Shown here piece after piece: positions 34,785 to 42,947 of a stretch of 64,000 bases of DNA (positions within the stretch are counted from its first letter, which is position 1; the number at the start of each line of letters is the position of its first letter). Under the pieces are notes generated by a model. It worked only from the letters and a program-made list of their open reading frames with translations. It was not told the origin of the DNA and did no database searches. A program made the translations under genes and the position numbers. The DNA is taken from positions 62,001 to 126,000 of the forward strand of contig CANJLG010000001.1 in assembly GCA_947475095.1 (NCBI GenBank). Reading direction: 5' to 3'. Source of the DNA: Flavobacteriales bacterium. Lineage in GTDB: Bacteria > Bacteroidota > Bacteroidia > Flavobacteriales_D > Crocinitomicaceae.

Positions 34785-34946
34785 ATGAGCAGTTTTGGTA
34801 TCGTATTGTTTCTTTTAATTTTCGGAATGGCATTTTGGATGCTTATTTACCTTATGGGTTTTATCCTTCCATTCTGGATTACCTTAGGTATTTTTGAACA
34901 ACTGAAGCCTAAACGTGTTTTTGAAGACAAGAAAATAAAAGAGTAA
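34785..34946 (+). CDS. Small one- or two-helix membrane protein
   Basis: This 53-residue reading frame runs from ATG 34785 to a TAA at 34946. It contains a long hydrophobic stretch, FGIVLFLLIFGMAFWMLIYL then MGFILPFWITLGIF, followed by a basic tail, KPKRVFEDKKIKE. The inside-positive tail and the strong terminator 22 bases after the stop support a real gene rather than chance. It stands alone between fumC (divergent) and the convergent gene at 35046. No family is recognised and function is unknown. Confidence 0.6.
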   Translation: MSSFGIVLFLLIFGMAFWMLIYLMGFILPFWITLGIFEQLKPKRVFEDKKIKE

Positions 34947-34967
34947 TGTCTCTTTTCATAATAGTGT

Positions 34968-34996
34968 AAAGCCCGTCGAAAAAACGGGCTTTTTTT
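34968..34996 (+). terminator. Intrinsic terminator after the small membrane-protein gene
   Basis: A 9-bp stem, AAAGCCCGT (34968-34976) with ACGGGCTTT (34984-34992), has a 7-base loop and runs into a T tract ending at 34996. It fits the plus-strand gene ending at 34946; on the minus strand the A-rich flank is shorter. Confidence 0.85.
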
Positions 34997-35045
34997 ATGC
35001 GCTATTTTTGTTTGGGCAGAAAGTATTTATACCCTTGCCTCCTAT

Positions 35046-35603
35046 TTATTTATTTTTTAGAATCCCATTTTGAGGGATTTCAAAAGGCAACTCGCAAGCC
35101 ACATCGGGTTTCAAAGCCACACGGCGACGCTTCTTAACGCGAAATTTATGCAGACAAACCACAACACCTTGACTTTCTACACCCAAAATATAAGCGCCAT
35201 ATCTTTTTCTTTTAGTGGGATCAATGTGCACCAAAACGATAAGCTCTTCATAGGTTTTAGTGGCATTGAAATATGCACTGGTCAATTTTACAGCTTCTCG
35301 GATTTGGCCGTGACTTTTTTCAACTTTATCTGTTGCTAAAAAGAAAGCCCCTAACCACTCTTCTCCTATTAGCTTTCCATTTTGTTTGGATTCAAACCTT
35401 GCATTCATATTATTGATTGAGTCCATTCCTAAATTCTCTACAAGATCTCCACCGACATAGACCACCTTAAACCCCCAGCTATTTGCGGTTTCTATGATGG
35501 CATTGTTCCTTTCATATGAAAAAGGCCTACCTGTTATATAATAGGTTTGTGCAACTAGCCAACCGTGAAGGCAAAAAATAAACAGGGCAAAAATGAGCTT
35601 CAT
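35046..35603 (-). CDS. Exported protein of unknown function
   Basis: This 185-residue protein has a signal peptide (to about LVAQ, residue 19) and a mature part with alternating helices and strands: SYERNNAIIETANSWGFKVV, YVGGDLVENLG, ELIVLVHIDPTKRKRYGAYI. A very basic cluster, RVKKRRRVALK, lies near the end. I recognise no family. Its ATG overlaps the stop of the upstream metallopeptidase gene by one base (TGATG), a coupling arrangement, so the two products are made together. The 3' part overlaps nothing. Whether it inhibits or assists the peptidase is a guess. Confidence 0.7.
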   Translation of the reverse strand: MKLIFALFIFCLHGWLVAQTYYITGRPFSYERNNAIIETANSWGFKVVYVGGDLVENLGMDSINNMNARFESKQNGKLIGEEWLGAFFLATDKVEKSHGQIREAVKLTSAYFNATKTYEELIVLVHIDPTKRKRYGAYILGVESQGVVVCLHKFRVKKRRRVALKPDVACELPFEIPQNGILKNK

Positions 35604-38410
35604 CAATACTTTAAGAATTTATACAAGGATGGTCCATTGGCGCTGTTGGCCACCACCAAATAAAGCCCACTGGCATATTGAGATAAATCAAATGTGCAGG
35701 AATTACTTCCGCTTACAACTTGGCTACTCAAGGCTTTACCCGATATATCCATCAAATATACAGTTTGTATCGCATGCCCCGTCCATGTCAAATGAACCGC
35801 ATCCCCAGCTGGGTTAGGCGATAATACGACCGTAACGTCATGCTCGGAAAGTCCAGATTGATCTACCGTTATACATTGTGACGTGTCTGAACATCCATTT
35901 AATGTCACAACAACCGCATAGGTTCCACTTGCCGCACCCGTGGTGAAACTTTGGGAGACAGCGCCAGGTACGGGCAGATTAGTTGCACAGTCCAGCCATT
36001 GGTAATCGACGTTGTTTTGTTGAGCCGTCAAGGTAATGTCGTTTTGAGAAATGAGGTTGGAAGGTGTGGATAATACTGTTAAGTTTTGATTTACCTCATC
36101 GGCGCATTGCCCAAGATCAGGAGTGAATATGTAGGATGTGGTTCCGGGGCTTGCAGATGATGCCGGGGGCGACCAAGTCCCCGCTATGCCATTAGTTGAG
36201 GTGTTAGAAAACTGAATATCCGTCCCTTGGCACACATTTTCAAATGCCTCGAATAGAGGGCTTGCCATGGGCTCAACTACCAAAGAAAAAGAGGTGTTGA
36301 CAGCGCAATTGTTTGGGGTAGAAGTAAAGTTATAAGTGCTCGTTCCAGCTATAGTTAAATTCAATGGTGGAGACCAAGTGCCTGGAATACCGTTGTCAGA
36401 TTGAATGGGCAAAGAAAAACTTGAGTCATTTTGACAAGCATTGCTAAGACCAGAAAATAAAGGAGTCACTGTGCTTCCACAGGTAATGGTGAAATTATTG
36501 TTAGAAATATCGAAAAAAGTGCCTGCTGATGAAATTACCATAACGCGCGCTGTGGTAGTGGACACATTCGGACACACAATAACCTCCGAACCATCGTTGG
36601 CAGTAATGCTATTCAAGACAAATGGATAACTTAAGCCGCCATTGACTGACAACAGTATTCTGACATCAGAACAATTTATGGGGGCAACATCGGTATTGGC
36701 AACAGACCACGTAACGGTTTGATTACTTCCACCCACCCATGAAATACCGGTAGCGGAAGGATAATTTACTATAAAAGGACCAGCAGCGGCATTGGTAGTC
36801 ACGGTGACATCCACATAATCATTACAAGAACCAACGCCATGGTTGTCCTTAACCGTTAATCTAAAATCCATCACTCTGGCTACCGATGGAAGACTTTCCC
36901 AAGTAAATGGACCATTAGTTGCCAAAGCCGCTAAGTTTGGGAAATAACGTGAAGAATCTAGAGATGGATCAAAACTGCGAAAACTTGGGCCGCCAGTGGC
37001 AGTAGCAACAGGAGGCTGTGTTGAGGCTTCATTATCCATTTGTTCCCAAAGAAAAGTAAGAACGTCTCCTTCTGGATCTGTCGCATGCCCTGTGAGTATA
37101 AATGGTGTTGAAATAGGGACTATAATATTTCCCCCAGTTGATGTAATCGTTGGAGGCGTATTGTTCAAAGGAGTTATGACCTCGCACTGATGACCATTGC
37201 TTAAAATCTCAGCACTAATTTCACCTAAGTTATAGCCGTGAAAATAATCGTCACTGTTATTCTGAACATTTGGCGAACAAATACCTGCATAACCCATAAT
37301 CGTACTGGCACTTCCTGGCTCTCGGCGAGCAGCGCTCACGCTATTGCAATTATTGTTTTGCGTGTGGTTTCCACCAAATTGATGCCCCATTTCGTGGGCA
37401 ACATAGTCGATGTCAAAAGGATCTCCAATTGGAGCCCCACTTCCGGTTACGCCTCTCGCTTTTTGCCCACCTGCACAAACCACCCCCAAGCCAGCAAGGC
37501 CGCCACTATTGGTTCCAAAAACGTGGCCTATATCGTAATTGGCACTTCCTATAATATTGTCAACGGTCGTTTGGTTTTGGGTAATCATAGAGCCAGGAGT
37601 TCCATTGGTAAAAGGGTCCGTGGCGGCAACAGTATAGATTAAATTATTGTTATTGGGAACAATGACCATGGTAATTGCGATATCTTTCTCATACACACCA
37701 TTCACGCGGTTCATGGTCGTTACTTGAGCGGCCGCCGAAAGCAATACAGAGCCTCCATGGAAAGTCGTGTATTCAGCTGTGGCCGAAAGTGCCAATCGAT
37801 AGGTTCGAAGATCGCATGTTCCAAACATACTTTTCTCAGTTTTGATCGGTTTAGACTCTATTTCGCCTTGAACATCACAAAATAATTTTTTATCTGTGAG
37901 GAAATCTTTCTTGGTATAAACTACATAATATTGGTTGTTTCCCTCAAACATGGGATCGATAAAGACCGTACTTTGCCCCGGCACAAATATCATGGCGTGC
38001 AAGCCAGTTGGAGTAATGTCCCATTTGCCATATGCGCCAGATCCATCTTTGGCATAAGCATCCATGCTTATGATTTGTGGAAACTTGGCATTGTACAAAG
38101 GGTGCATAGTTTCGTTGCGCTTGGCTGTAAAAGCATGCATGGTCCCATCAGGAAAAGGGAATTGAATTTCCGCAATAAATCCACTAATTCGGCCTTCTCT
38201 ATAAGTAATCCCTTCTAAATCGGATTGCAATGAAGAAACATCTAAGTGAAAAATTTTATGTCTAACCACTTGAATCTTTGAGGGGCCAAGTGAAGTATTG
38301 GCCTCAATATCCGAAGAACGCCAATCCAAGAAAATTGACTTTAAGTTTTGAGCTGTTAATGGAAATATGCTAATTAAAAAAACAAAGATAGAAAGGTATA
38401 AACGTGCCAT
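35603..38410 (-). CDS. Secreted reprolysin-like metallopeptidase with T9SS sorting domain
   Basis: This 935-residue exported zinc peptidase has a signal peptide (to about PLTAQ, residue 21), a propeptide-like region, and a metzincin domain (about 190-410). The zinc site HEMGHQFGGNH gives H339, catalytic E340, H343 and H349, and the Met-turn is STIMGYAGIC. Then follow cadherin/PKD-like modules (GHATDPEGDVLTFLWEQ, RLTVKDNHGVGSC) and Ig-like repeats with paired Cys. The last ~75 residues form a T9SS type A sorting domain (VVLSPNPAGDAVHLTW ... YASGLYLVV). It should be exported through the outer membrane. It is transcribed divergently from the TonB cluster and coupled to the gene at 35046. Confidence 0.94.
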   Translation of the reverse strand: MARLYLSIFVFLISIFPLTAQNLKSIFLDWRSSDIEANTSLGPSKIQVVRHKIFHLDVSSLQSDLEGITYREGRISGFIAEIQFPFPDGTMHAFTAKRNETMHPLYNAKFPQIISMDAYAKDGSGAYGKWDITPTGLHAMIFVPGQSTVFIDPMFEGNNQYYVVYTKKDFLTDKKLFCDVQGEIESKPIKTEKSMFGTCDLRTYRLALSATAEYTTFHGGSVLLSAAAQVTTMNRVNGVYEKDIAITMVIVPNNNNLIYTVAATDPFTNGTPGSMITQNQTTVDNIIGSANYDIGHVFGTNSGGLAGLGVVCAGGQKARGVTGSGAPIGDPFDIDYVAHEMGHQFGGNHTQNNNCNSVSAARREPGSASTIMGYAGICSPNVQNNSDDYFHGYNLGEISAEILSNGHQCEVITPLNNTPPTITSTGGNIIVPISTPFILTGHATDPEGDVLTFLWEQMDNEASTQPPVATATGGPSFRSFDPSLDSSRYFPNLAALATNGPFTWESLPSVARVMDFRLTVKDNHGVGSCNDYVDVTVTTNAAAGPFIVNYPSATGISWVGGSNQTVTWSVANTDVAPINCSDVRILLSVNGGLSYPFVLNSITANDGSEVIVCPNVSTTTARVMVISSAGTFFDISNNNFTITCGSTVTPLFSGLSNACQNDSSFSLPIQSDNGIPGTWSPPLNLTIAGTSTYNFTSTPNNCAVNTSFSLVVEPMASPLFEAFENVCQGTDIQFSNTSTNGIAGTWSPPASSASPGTTSYIFTPDLGQCADEVNQNLTVLSTPSNLISQNDITLTAQQNNVDYQWLDCATNLPVPGAVSQSFTTGAASGTYAVVVTLNGCSDTSQCITVDQSGLSEHDVTVVLSPNPAGDAVHLTWTGHAIQTVYLMDISGKALSSQVVSGSNSCTFDLSQYASGLYLVVANSANGPSLYKFLKY

Positions 38411-38580
38411 GCTGAAAAATTTTTGTAAATATATAAATTACCTGTATTTATTATTTAAAGTTTGGAAAGACTTAAAAATTTTAGCCTAAAAAAATTATGC
38501 TTAATAACAGTCTTTTCTGCCAATACTTTCTATTGATTAAAATTAATGCTAAGAAAAAATTAATTATTCGTAAAGTATTT

Positions 38581-38609
38581 TTGAATTATTAAAAAAAATA
38601 TTAAGTTTG
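38581..38609 (+). promoter_or_regulatory. Promoter of the ExbB-ExbD-TonB cluster
   Basis: TTG (38581-38583; TTTTTG if the preceding T run is included), an 18-base spacer and TAAGTTTG (38602-38609) match the Bacteroidota consensus. The leader would be about 40 bases to the ATG at 38654. The remaining part of the 243-base gap back to 38411 is AT-rich, and I see no other feature in it. Confidence 0.7.
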
Positions 38610-38653
38610 TCGAGATTATTAATTCTTTAATGCTTATTTTAATTTTTTAAATT

Positions 38654-39478
38654 ATGAGTTCAAACAATGTTATTCGAAAGAAAAGCAAAATTTCAGGTGG
38701 TTTTTCATCGCTAATGTCTGTTTTAGCGATTGTTATTTCGCTTATTGCAGGAGTTTTAATATATAAATTTATTTTTGGAGATCCCGCTAATTTTGCTGAA
38801 GGAGATAATACCGGCGAGCCATTAGATGGAAATTTATTGGCTACTATTTATAAAGGAGGTTTTATCGTTCCGATTTTGGTAGCTATAAATTTAATTATAA
38901 TTATCTTTTCAATTGAGCGATTTGTCACTCTATCAATTGCCAAAGGAAAGGGGAAGTCAAATAAGTTTGTTAGTAAGATAAAAGAATTATTAGTTTCAAA
39001 AGAATTGGTAAGCGCTGTCGATGAGTGCGATAAACAAAGAGGCTCTTTAGCAAATGTTGTCCGAGCTGGTTTGGTGAAATATGAATCTGTTTGTGACGAT
39101 AAAGAAATGAATAAGGAACAAAAGGTTGATAGCCTTAAAAAGGAGTTAGAAGAGGCGACGTCTCTAGAGCTTCCGATGCTTTCTAAAAACCTAGTTATCC
39201 TATCTACGCTAGCTTCGGTTGCAACACTAATTGGATTAATCGGTACTGTAATCGGAATGATTCGTTCCTTTTCTGCCATGTCTCAAGGTGCACCTGATAC
39301 AGCCCAACTTGCAACAGGTATTTCTGAAGCGCTTATAAATACCTTTTTAGGAATTGCGGGTTCAACCATCGCGATAATCATGTACAATTTCTTTTCAACG
39401 AAAATTGATGCCATGACATACAGCATTGATGAAGCAAGCTTTACAATTGTTCAAGAATTTTCAGCGTCGCAGAAATAA
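38654..39478 (+). CDS. MotA/TolQ/ExbB proton channel family protein
   Basis: This 274-residue inner-membrane protein has an N-terminal helix (about 20-42), a second one (about 73-95) and two more in the C-terminal MotA/TolQ/ExbB domain (LVILSTLASVATLIGLIGTVIGMIRSF and GISEALINTFLGIAGSTIAII). The glycine-rich LLGTVxGMIxxF-type turn and the Thr/Ala pattern of the second helix are family hallmarks. With two ExbD proteins and TonB directly downstream it should form the proton-driven motor that energises outer-membrane importers such as SusC. It has a good promoter and starts the cluster. Confidence 0.95.
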   Translation: MSSNNVIRKKSKISGGFSSLMSVLAIVISLIAGVLIYKFIFGDPANFAEGDNTGEPLDGNLLATIYKGGFIVPILVAINLIIIIFSIERFVTLSIAKGKGKSNKFVSKIKELLVSKELVSAVDECDKQRGSLANVVRAGLVKYESVCDDKEMNKEQKVDSLKKELEEATSLELPMLSKNLVILSTLASVATLIGLIGTVIGMIRSFSAMSQGAPDTAQLATGISEALINTFLGIAGSTIAIIMYNFFSTKIDAMTYSIDEASFTIVQEFSASQK

Positions 39479-39512
39479 CAAATACGCAGTCATTTAATAA
39501 AATTACCTAGAG

Positions 39513-40175
39513 ATGCCAAAAATTAAAGCCCCTAAGGGAAGTCCTAGTATAGACATGACGCCTATGGTAGACTTGGCATTTCTATTAGTGACTTTCTTTA
39601 TGTTATCGGCATCTTTTAGATCTAGCGAGCCTGTTGATGTTGATGTGCCAACGAGTATTAGTGATAAAATTATTCCTGAAAATGTCATCGTGGTTACCAT
39701 CGATGTTAAAGGCCGTGTGTTTTTTAATCTGGCTGGAGTGGAAGCACGAAGAGAGTTGCTGGGAAGCATGGCTAATAAATACGGTATTAAAATGAATAAA
39801 GATCAGGAAGATAAATTCGTCTTTATGTCTACTTTTGGCTGCTCAATGAGCGAATTGCCTAAGTACCTAAATTTAGAAGCTAATGCTCAAAAAAAGTTTC
39901 CTACATTAGGAATACCTTGTGATTCAACGAAAAACGAACTGAAAGATTGGATTAGTTTTGGTAATCGTGCGGCTCTAAACTCTGGAAAGACCGCTTTTGT
40001 TGAGGCAAAGAATAAAGGCCAAAAGCCTAACGTTAACGATTTCAAACCAAAATTTATATTACGGGTAGATAGTAAGGCGCTATACAAAGACGCTCAAAAA
40101 GTAATAGACGTTTTTAGAGATTTAAATTTAAATAATTTGAATTTTATAACCTCAATGGAATTAGCTCCAATTTAA
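39513..40175 (+). CDS. ExbD/TolR family protein (first copy)
   Basis: This 220-residue protein has a single N-terminal transmembrane helix, DMTPMVDLAFLLVTFFML, holding the proton-path Asp (D20), then a periplasmic domain. A Cys-containing insertion (FGCSMSELPKYLN) makes it longer than the ~140-residue proteobacterial ExbD. It is the partner of the ExbB-like protein just upstream and of a second ExbD immediately downstream. Two unequal ExbD proteins in a row are the usual Bacteroidota layout. Confidence 0.94.
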   Translation: MPKIKAPKGSPSIDMTPMVDLAFLLVTFFMLSASFRSSEPVDVDVPTSISDKIIPENVIVVTIDVKGRVFFNLAGVEARRELLGSMANKYGIKMNKDQEDKFVFMSTFGCSMSELPKYLNLEANAQKKFPTLGIPCDSTKNELKDWISFGNRAALNSGKTAFVEAKNKGQKPNVNDFKPKFILRVDSKALYKDAQKVIDVFRDLNLNNLNFITSMELAPI

Positions 40176-40186
40176 AAAATTAAGAA

Positions 40187-40825
40187 ATGGCAGAAATGGC
40201 AGAAGGTGGTGGCGATAGTCAACACAAAGGAAAAAAAAGAGCTAAAAAAAGTTCAACAAGGGTCGATATGACACCTATGGTTGATTTAGCATTTCTTCTG
40301 TTAACTTTTTTCGTTCTTACGGCAACATTTAGTAAGCCCAAAGTAATGAGTTTAATTTATCCTGCTAAGATAGACCCCAAAGATCAAAAGGTAGATCAGC
40401 CTAAAATTAATAATGCAATAACATTCTTGCTGTCTAAAGATAAAATCTACTATTATAGTGGGCAATTCTATCCTGTTGATAAGCCAGGCCCTAACGGACC
40501 AACAAAATTAGAAGTCACAAATTTTGGCACGGATGGTGTAAGGAAATTATTAGCTGAAGGTAATAAATACGTGCTGAGTGAAAAGAAGATTTATAATAGC
40601 CAACTTAAAAAAAAAGAAATTCAAGACAGCACCTATTTAAGACATTTATTAGAAGCTAAAAAAAATAAGAAAGCGTTGAAAGTTTTAATTAAAGCAGATG
40701 ATAAAGCAACATGTAAAAACTTTATCGATTTAATTGATGAATTAAAAATTGCAGAAATTGGTGTAATTGCACCTGTAGAATTGATGCCACAAGAAAACGA
40801 ATTAATACAATCAAAAATAAAGTAA
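40187..40825 (+). CDS. ExbD/TolR family protein (second copy)
   Basis: This 212-residue ExbD has a longer basic N-terminal tail (HKGKKRAKKSSTR) before the helix RVDMTPMVDLAFLLLTFFVL with proton-path D33. The periplasmic part is Lys-rich, with KALKVLIKADDKATCKNFIDL close to the C-terminus. It starts 11 bases after the first ExbD gene and ends one base before tonB, so all are co-translated from one message. The two ExbD proteins differ enough not to be a recent duplication. Confidence 0.94.
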   Translation: MAEMAEGGGDSQHKGKKRAKKSSTRVDMTPMVDLAFLLLTFFVLTATFSKPKVMSLIYPAKIDPKDQKVDQPKINNAITFLLSKDKIYYYSGQFYPVDKPGPNGPTKLEVTNFGTDGVRKLLAEGNKYVLSEKKIYNSQLKKKEIQDSTYLRHLLEAKKNKKALKVLIKADDKATCKNFIDLIDELKIAEIGVIAPVELMPQENELIQSKIK

Positions 40826-40826
40826 T

Positions 40827-41702
40827 ATGGAAGTTATTATAACACTTATTGCAATTGTTTTTATTATTTCTTTGTATGACTATTATTCTTCTAGATCATG
40901 GCAACAAGTCAGTTCTGCTGAGCGAAATGATTTAGTTTTCGAAGGTAGAAACCAAGATTATGGCGCCTACGAAATCCGTAAAAAATATGATAAAAGATTA
41001 CTCTTTATTATGTTATCGGTGTTTTTATCTATATCGCTTATCTATGGATCTTGGGTAATTTATAAAAATTTACCTGAAGAAGCTAAAGTAGTACCCCCTG
41101 TCGATACTACTCAAATGAGTATACCAGCTCCTCCACTCGATGAAGAAGAGCCGCCACCACCACCACCCGACGAACCACCTCCACCAGTTGAAGAGACATT
41201 CAAATTTGTTGCGCCAATCGTTTCAGATGAAGAAGTAGCAGAAGAAGTTTATATTCCTGTCGACGATCAAAAAGTTTCAACTGAAACAGTCGAGGGTACA
41301 AAAGAATCATTTGATGAGGAAAATGAAATTTTTGCGCCGCCTGAAGATAATGGACCTGTAGTTCAAGACAAACCGAAAGAAGTAATTGAAACCTTTGTAG
41401 ATGAAGAGGCTGAATTTCCTGGAGGCTATCCTGCTATGATGGCTTGGATTCAAAAAAACCTCGTTTTTCCTGAAACGGCTATTGAAAACAATGTTCAGGG
41501 GAAATGCTTTCTTCGATTTGTTGTTAGTGTAGATGGGAATATTTCAAGTGTAACCGTAACAAAGGGAGTGCCAGATTGTCCTGAATGTGATAAAGCAGCA
41601 ATCAAGGCGATCAGGTCGATGCCGAACTGGAAGGCTGGAAAGTTAAACGGAAGAAGTGTTTCGTCTTACTGCTCAATTCCAATTAATTTTGCAATAGAAT
41701 AA
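40827..41702 (+). CDS. TonB family energy transducer
   Basis: This 291-residue protein has two hydrophobic segments (about 3-18 and 58-78) flanking the Bacteroidota-type cytoplasmic stretch NDLVFEGRNQDYGAYEIRK. A periplasm-spanning linker of Pro and acidic residues follows (residues ~95-125, including PPPPPPDEPPPP). The C-terminal TonB domain (about 195-290) shows EFPGGYPAMMAWIQKNLVFP, GKCFLRFVVSVDGNIS and IKAIRSMPNWKAGKLNGR, the standard form in this phylum. It transmits the ExbBD motor force to TonB-dependent receptors. It is third in line after the ExbB and two ExbD genes. Confidence 0.96.
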   Translation: MEVIITLIAIVFIISLYDYYSSRSWQQVSSAERNDLVFEGRNQDYGAYEIRKKYDKRLLFIMLSVFLSISLIYGSWVIYKNLPEEAKVVPPVDTTQMSIPAPPLDEEEPPPPPPDEPPPPVEETFKFVAPIVSDEEVAEEVYIPVDDQKVSTETVEGTKESFDEENEIFAPPEDNGPVVQDKPKEVIETFVDEEAEFPGGYPAMMAWIQKNLVFPETAIENNVQGKCFLRFVVSVDGNISSVTVTKGVPDCPECDKAAIKAIRSMPNWKAGKLNGRSVSSYCSIPINFAIE

Positions 41703-41744
41703 AAACTATTCAACAGCAGTTGAGCTTATTTTATTTTAATCAAA

Positions 41745-41936
41745 ATGAATTTTATTAATATTTCTTTATCAGTTTTTACCTTACTGACTTGCGTTTCTTT
41801 TGCGATTTCTCTTCTAATGACTGACTTTCTTCAGCCAAACATAAATGGATCAAGAAGGATAATCCTTATAATTATCCTTTTCATATATGCCGTAATTCGC
41901 TCTTTCAGAATCTACAAGCAGGTTAAAAAAAAATAA
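41745..41936 (+). CDS. Small membrane protein of the TonB cluster
   Basis: This 63-residue protein has two predicted transmembrane helices (about 3-25 and 38-55) and a basic C-terminal tail (RSFRIYKQVKKK). It lies 42 bases after tonB and three before the PstS-like gene, so it is surely co-transcribed. A short two-helix protein at this place recurs in Bacteroidota TonB clusters as far as I recall, but no function is known. Confidence 0.7.
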   Translation: MNFINISLSVFTLLTCVSFAISLLMTDFLQPNINGSRRIILIIILFIYAVIRSFRIYKQVKKK

Positions 41937-41939
41937 GCC

Positions 41940-42854
41940 ATGTCCTACACTTATACTCTTTGCGGCTTATTTTTTATATTAAGCTCGTGCTCATCTAATG
42001 AAAATCCATTTTCCTATGGTAACGATACGCATAGTAGGGGAGAAATGGCGCTTTACGTTGAAGAATCGTTTAAACCACTTTTTAAAACTAGCATCAACAC
42101 ATTTGAAAGTCAGTATCCCAAAGCGCACATTCAGCCGAAATATAGTTCTGAAGGAGAAATTATCAAAGAATTTTTCAATGGAAATGTTAAAACAATCTGT
42201 ATCTCAAGGGACTTTACCGAAAAAGAGAAAAAAGCGTTGAAGAGTAAAAAAATTGAAGTTAGAAGTGATAAAATTGCTGAAGATGCCGTGGTGATTATCC
42301 TCCATCCGACTAACCCTGACTCATTAATGACGATTAATCAACTTAAATCTATCATTAGAGGAGAGACAAGTCGTTGGAATAGTATGAATACTCAAATCGA
42401 AATCGTATTTGACAAGCAAAATTCAGCAAACTATTACTACCTCAAAAAATTGTGTGACTTGAAAAGCCTCCCGATAAATCTATTTGCTGTCAACTCAAAC
42501 GAAGAGGTTATTGCGTATGTCAAAAAACATGCAAATGCAATAGGTGTCATTGGACTTAATTGGGTTTCTGATTGTGACGATACTGATACCCTCGCCTTCG
42601 TTGATGGAATAAATGTTGCCGCAATCGCAAAAAATGATAAAAGCGAGTTCTTTAAGCCATACGCGGGGTATGTTTTTTCGAAAGAATATCCATTATCAAG
42701 AGAAATTTGGATGATAAATAAAGCTAAAAAATCTGGTCTTAATAGTGGCTTTGTACTTTTTATGAAGGGGGATAAAGGGCAATTAATTATTCAAAAATCT
42801 GCATTGGTTCCTGCAACCGCCCCTATTCGGCTCATTCAAATTGTTAAGGAGTAG
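41940..42854 (+). CDS. PstS-like substrate-binding lipoprotein
   Basis: This 304-residue lipoprotein (LSSC lipobox, Cys 18) has the periplasmic phosphate-binding-protein (PBP-like) fold. Recognisable segments are FKTSINTFESQYPKAHIQPKY, a GEIIKEFFNG loop, a ISRDFTEKEKKAL stretch, and VVIILHPTNP with LKSIIRGETSRWN. There are no pstC, pstA, pstB or phoU genes nearby. Instead it is embedded between TonB and a TPR gene. Phosphate uptake is therefore doubtful; a sensor or scaffold role in the TonB/T9SS envelope system is possible. Confidence 0.85.
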   Translation: MSYTYTLCGLFFILSSCSSNENPFSYGNDTHSRGEMALYVEESFKPLFKTSINTFESQYPKAHIQPKYSSEGEIIKEFFNGNVKTICISRDFTEKEKKALKSKKIEVRSDKIAEDAVVIILHPTNPDSLMTINQLKSIIRGETSRWNSMNTQIEIVFDKQNSANYYYLKKLCDLKSLPINLFAVNSNEEVIAYVKKHANAIGVIGLNWVSDCDDTDTLAFVDGINVAAIAKNDKSEFFKPYAGYVFSKEYPLSREIWMINKAKKSGLNSGFVLFMKGDKGQLIIQKSALVPATAPIRLIQIVKE

Positions 42855-42895
42855 GTTTTTTTATCAAAATCAACGGTTTTTAACTTAGTATTTTT

Positions 42896-42903
42896 TACCT
42901 TTG
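42896..42903 (+). promoter_or_regulatory. Possible -7 box of the TPR gene
   Basis: TACCTTTG matches TAnnTTTG and lies 44 bases before the ATG at 42948. No exact TTG is found 17-23 bases upstream. It could be an internal promoter, or the TPR gene may simply be read from the tonB operon. Confidence 0.35.
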
Positions 42904-42947
42904 GCCTAACAATTGTACGAAAATATTAAGTCCTTATTTACTCTGCT

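Noticed and set aside
37238..37642. A 134-codon plus-strand frame inside the metallopeptidase gene
   Set aside because: It covers the antisense of the HExxHxxGxxH region and has no recognisable features.
41940..42854. Phosphate uptake as the role of the PstS-like protein
   Set aside because: No phosphate ABC genes are near, and the gene belongs to the TonB cluster. The fold is PstS-like, but the function should not be transferred.
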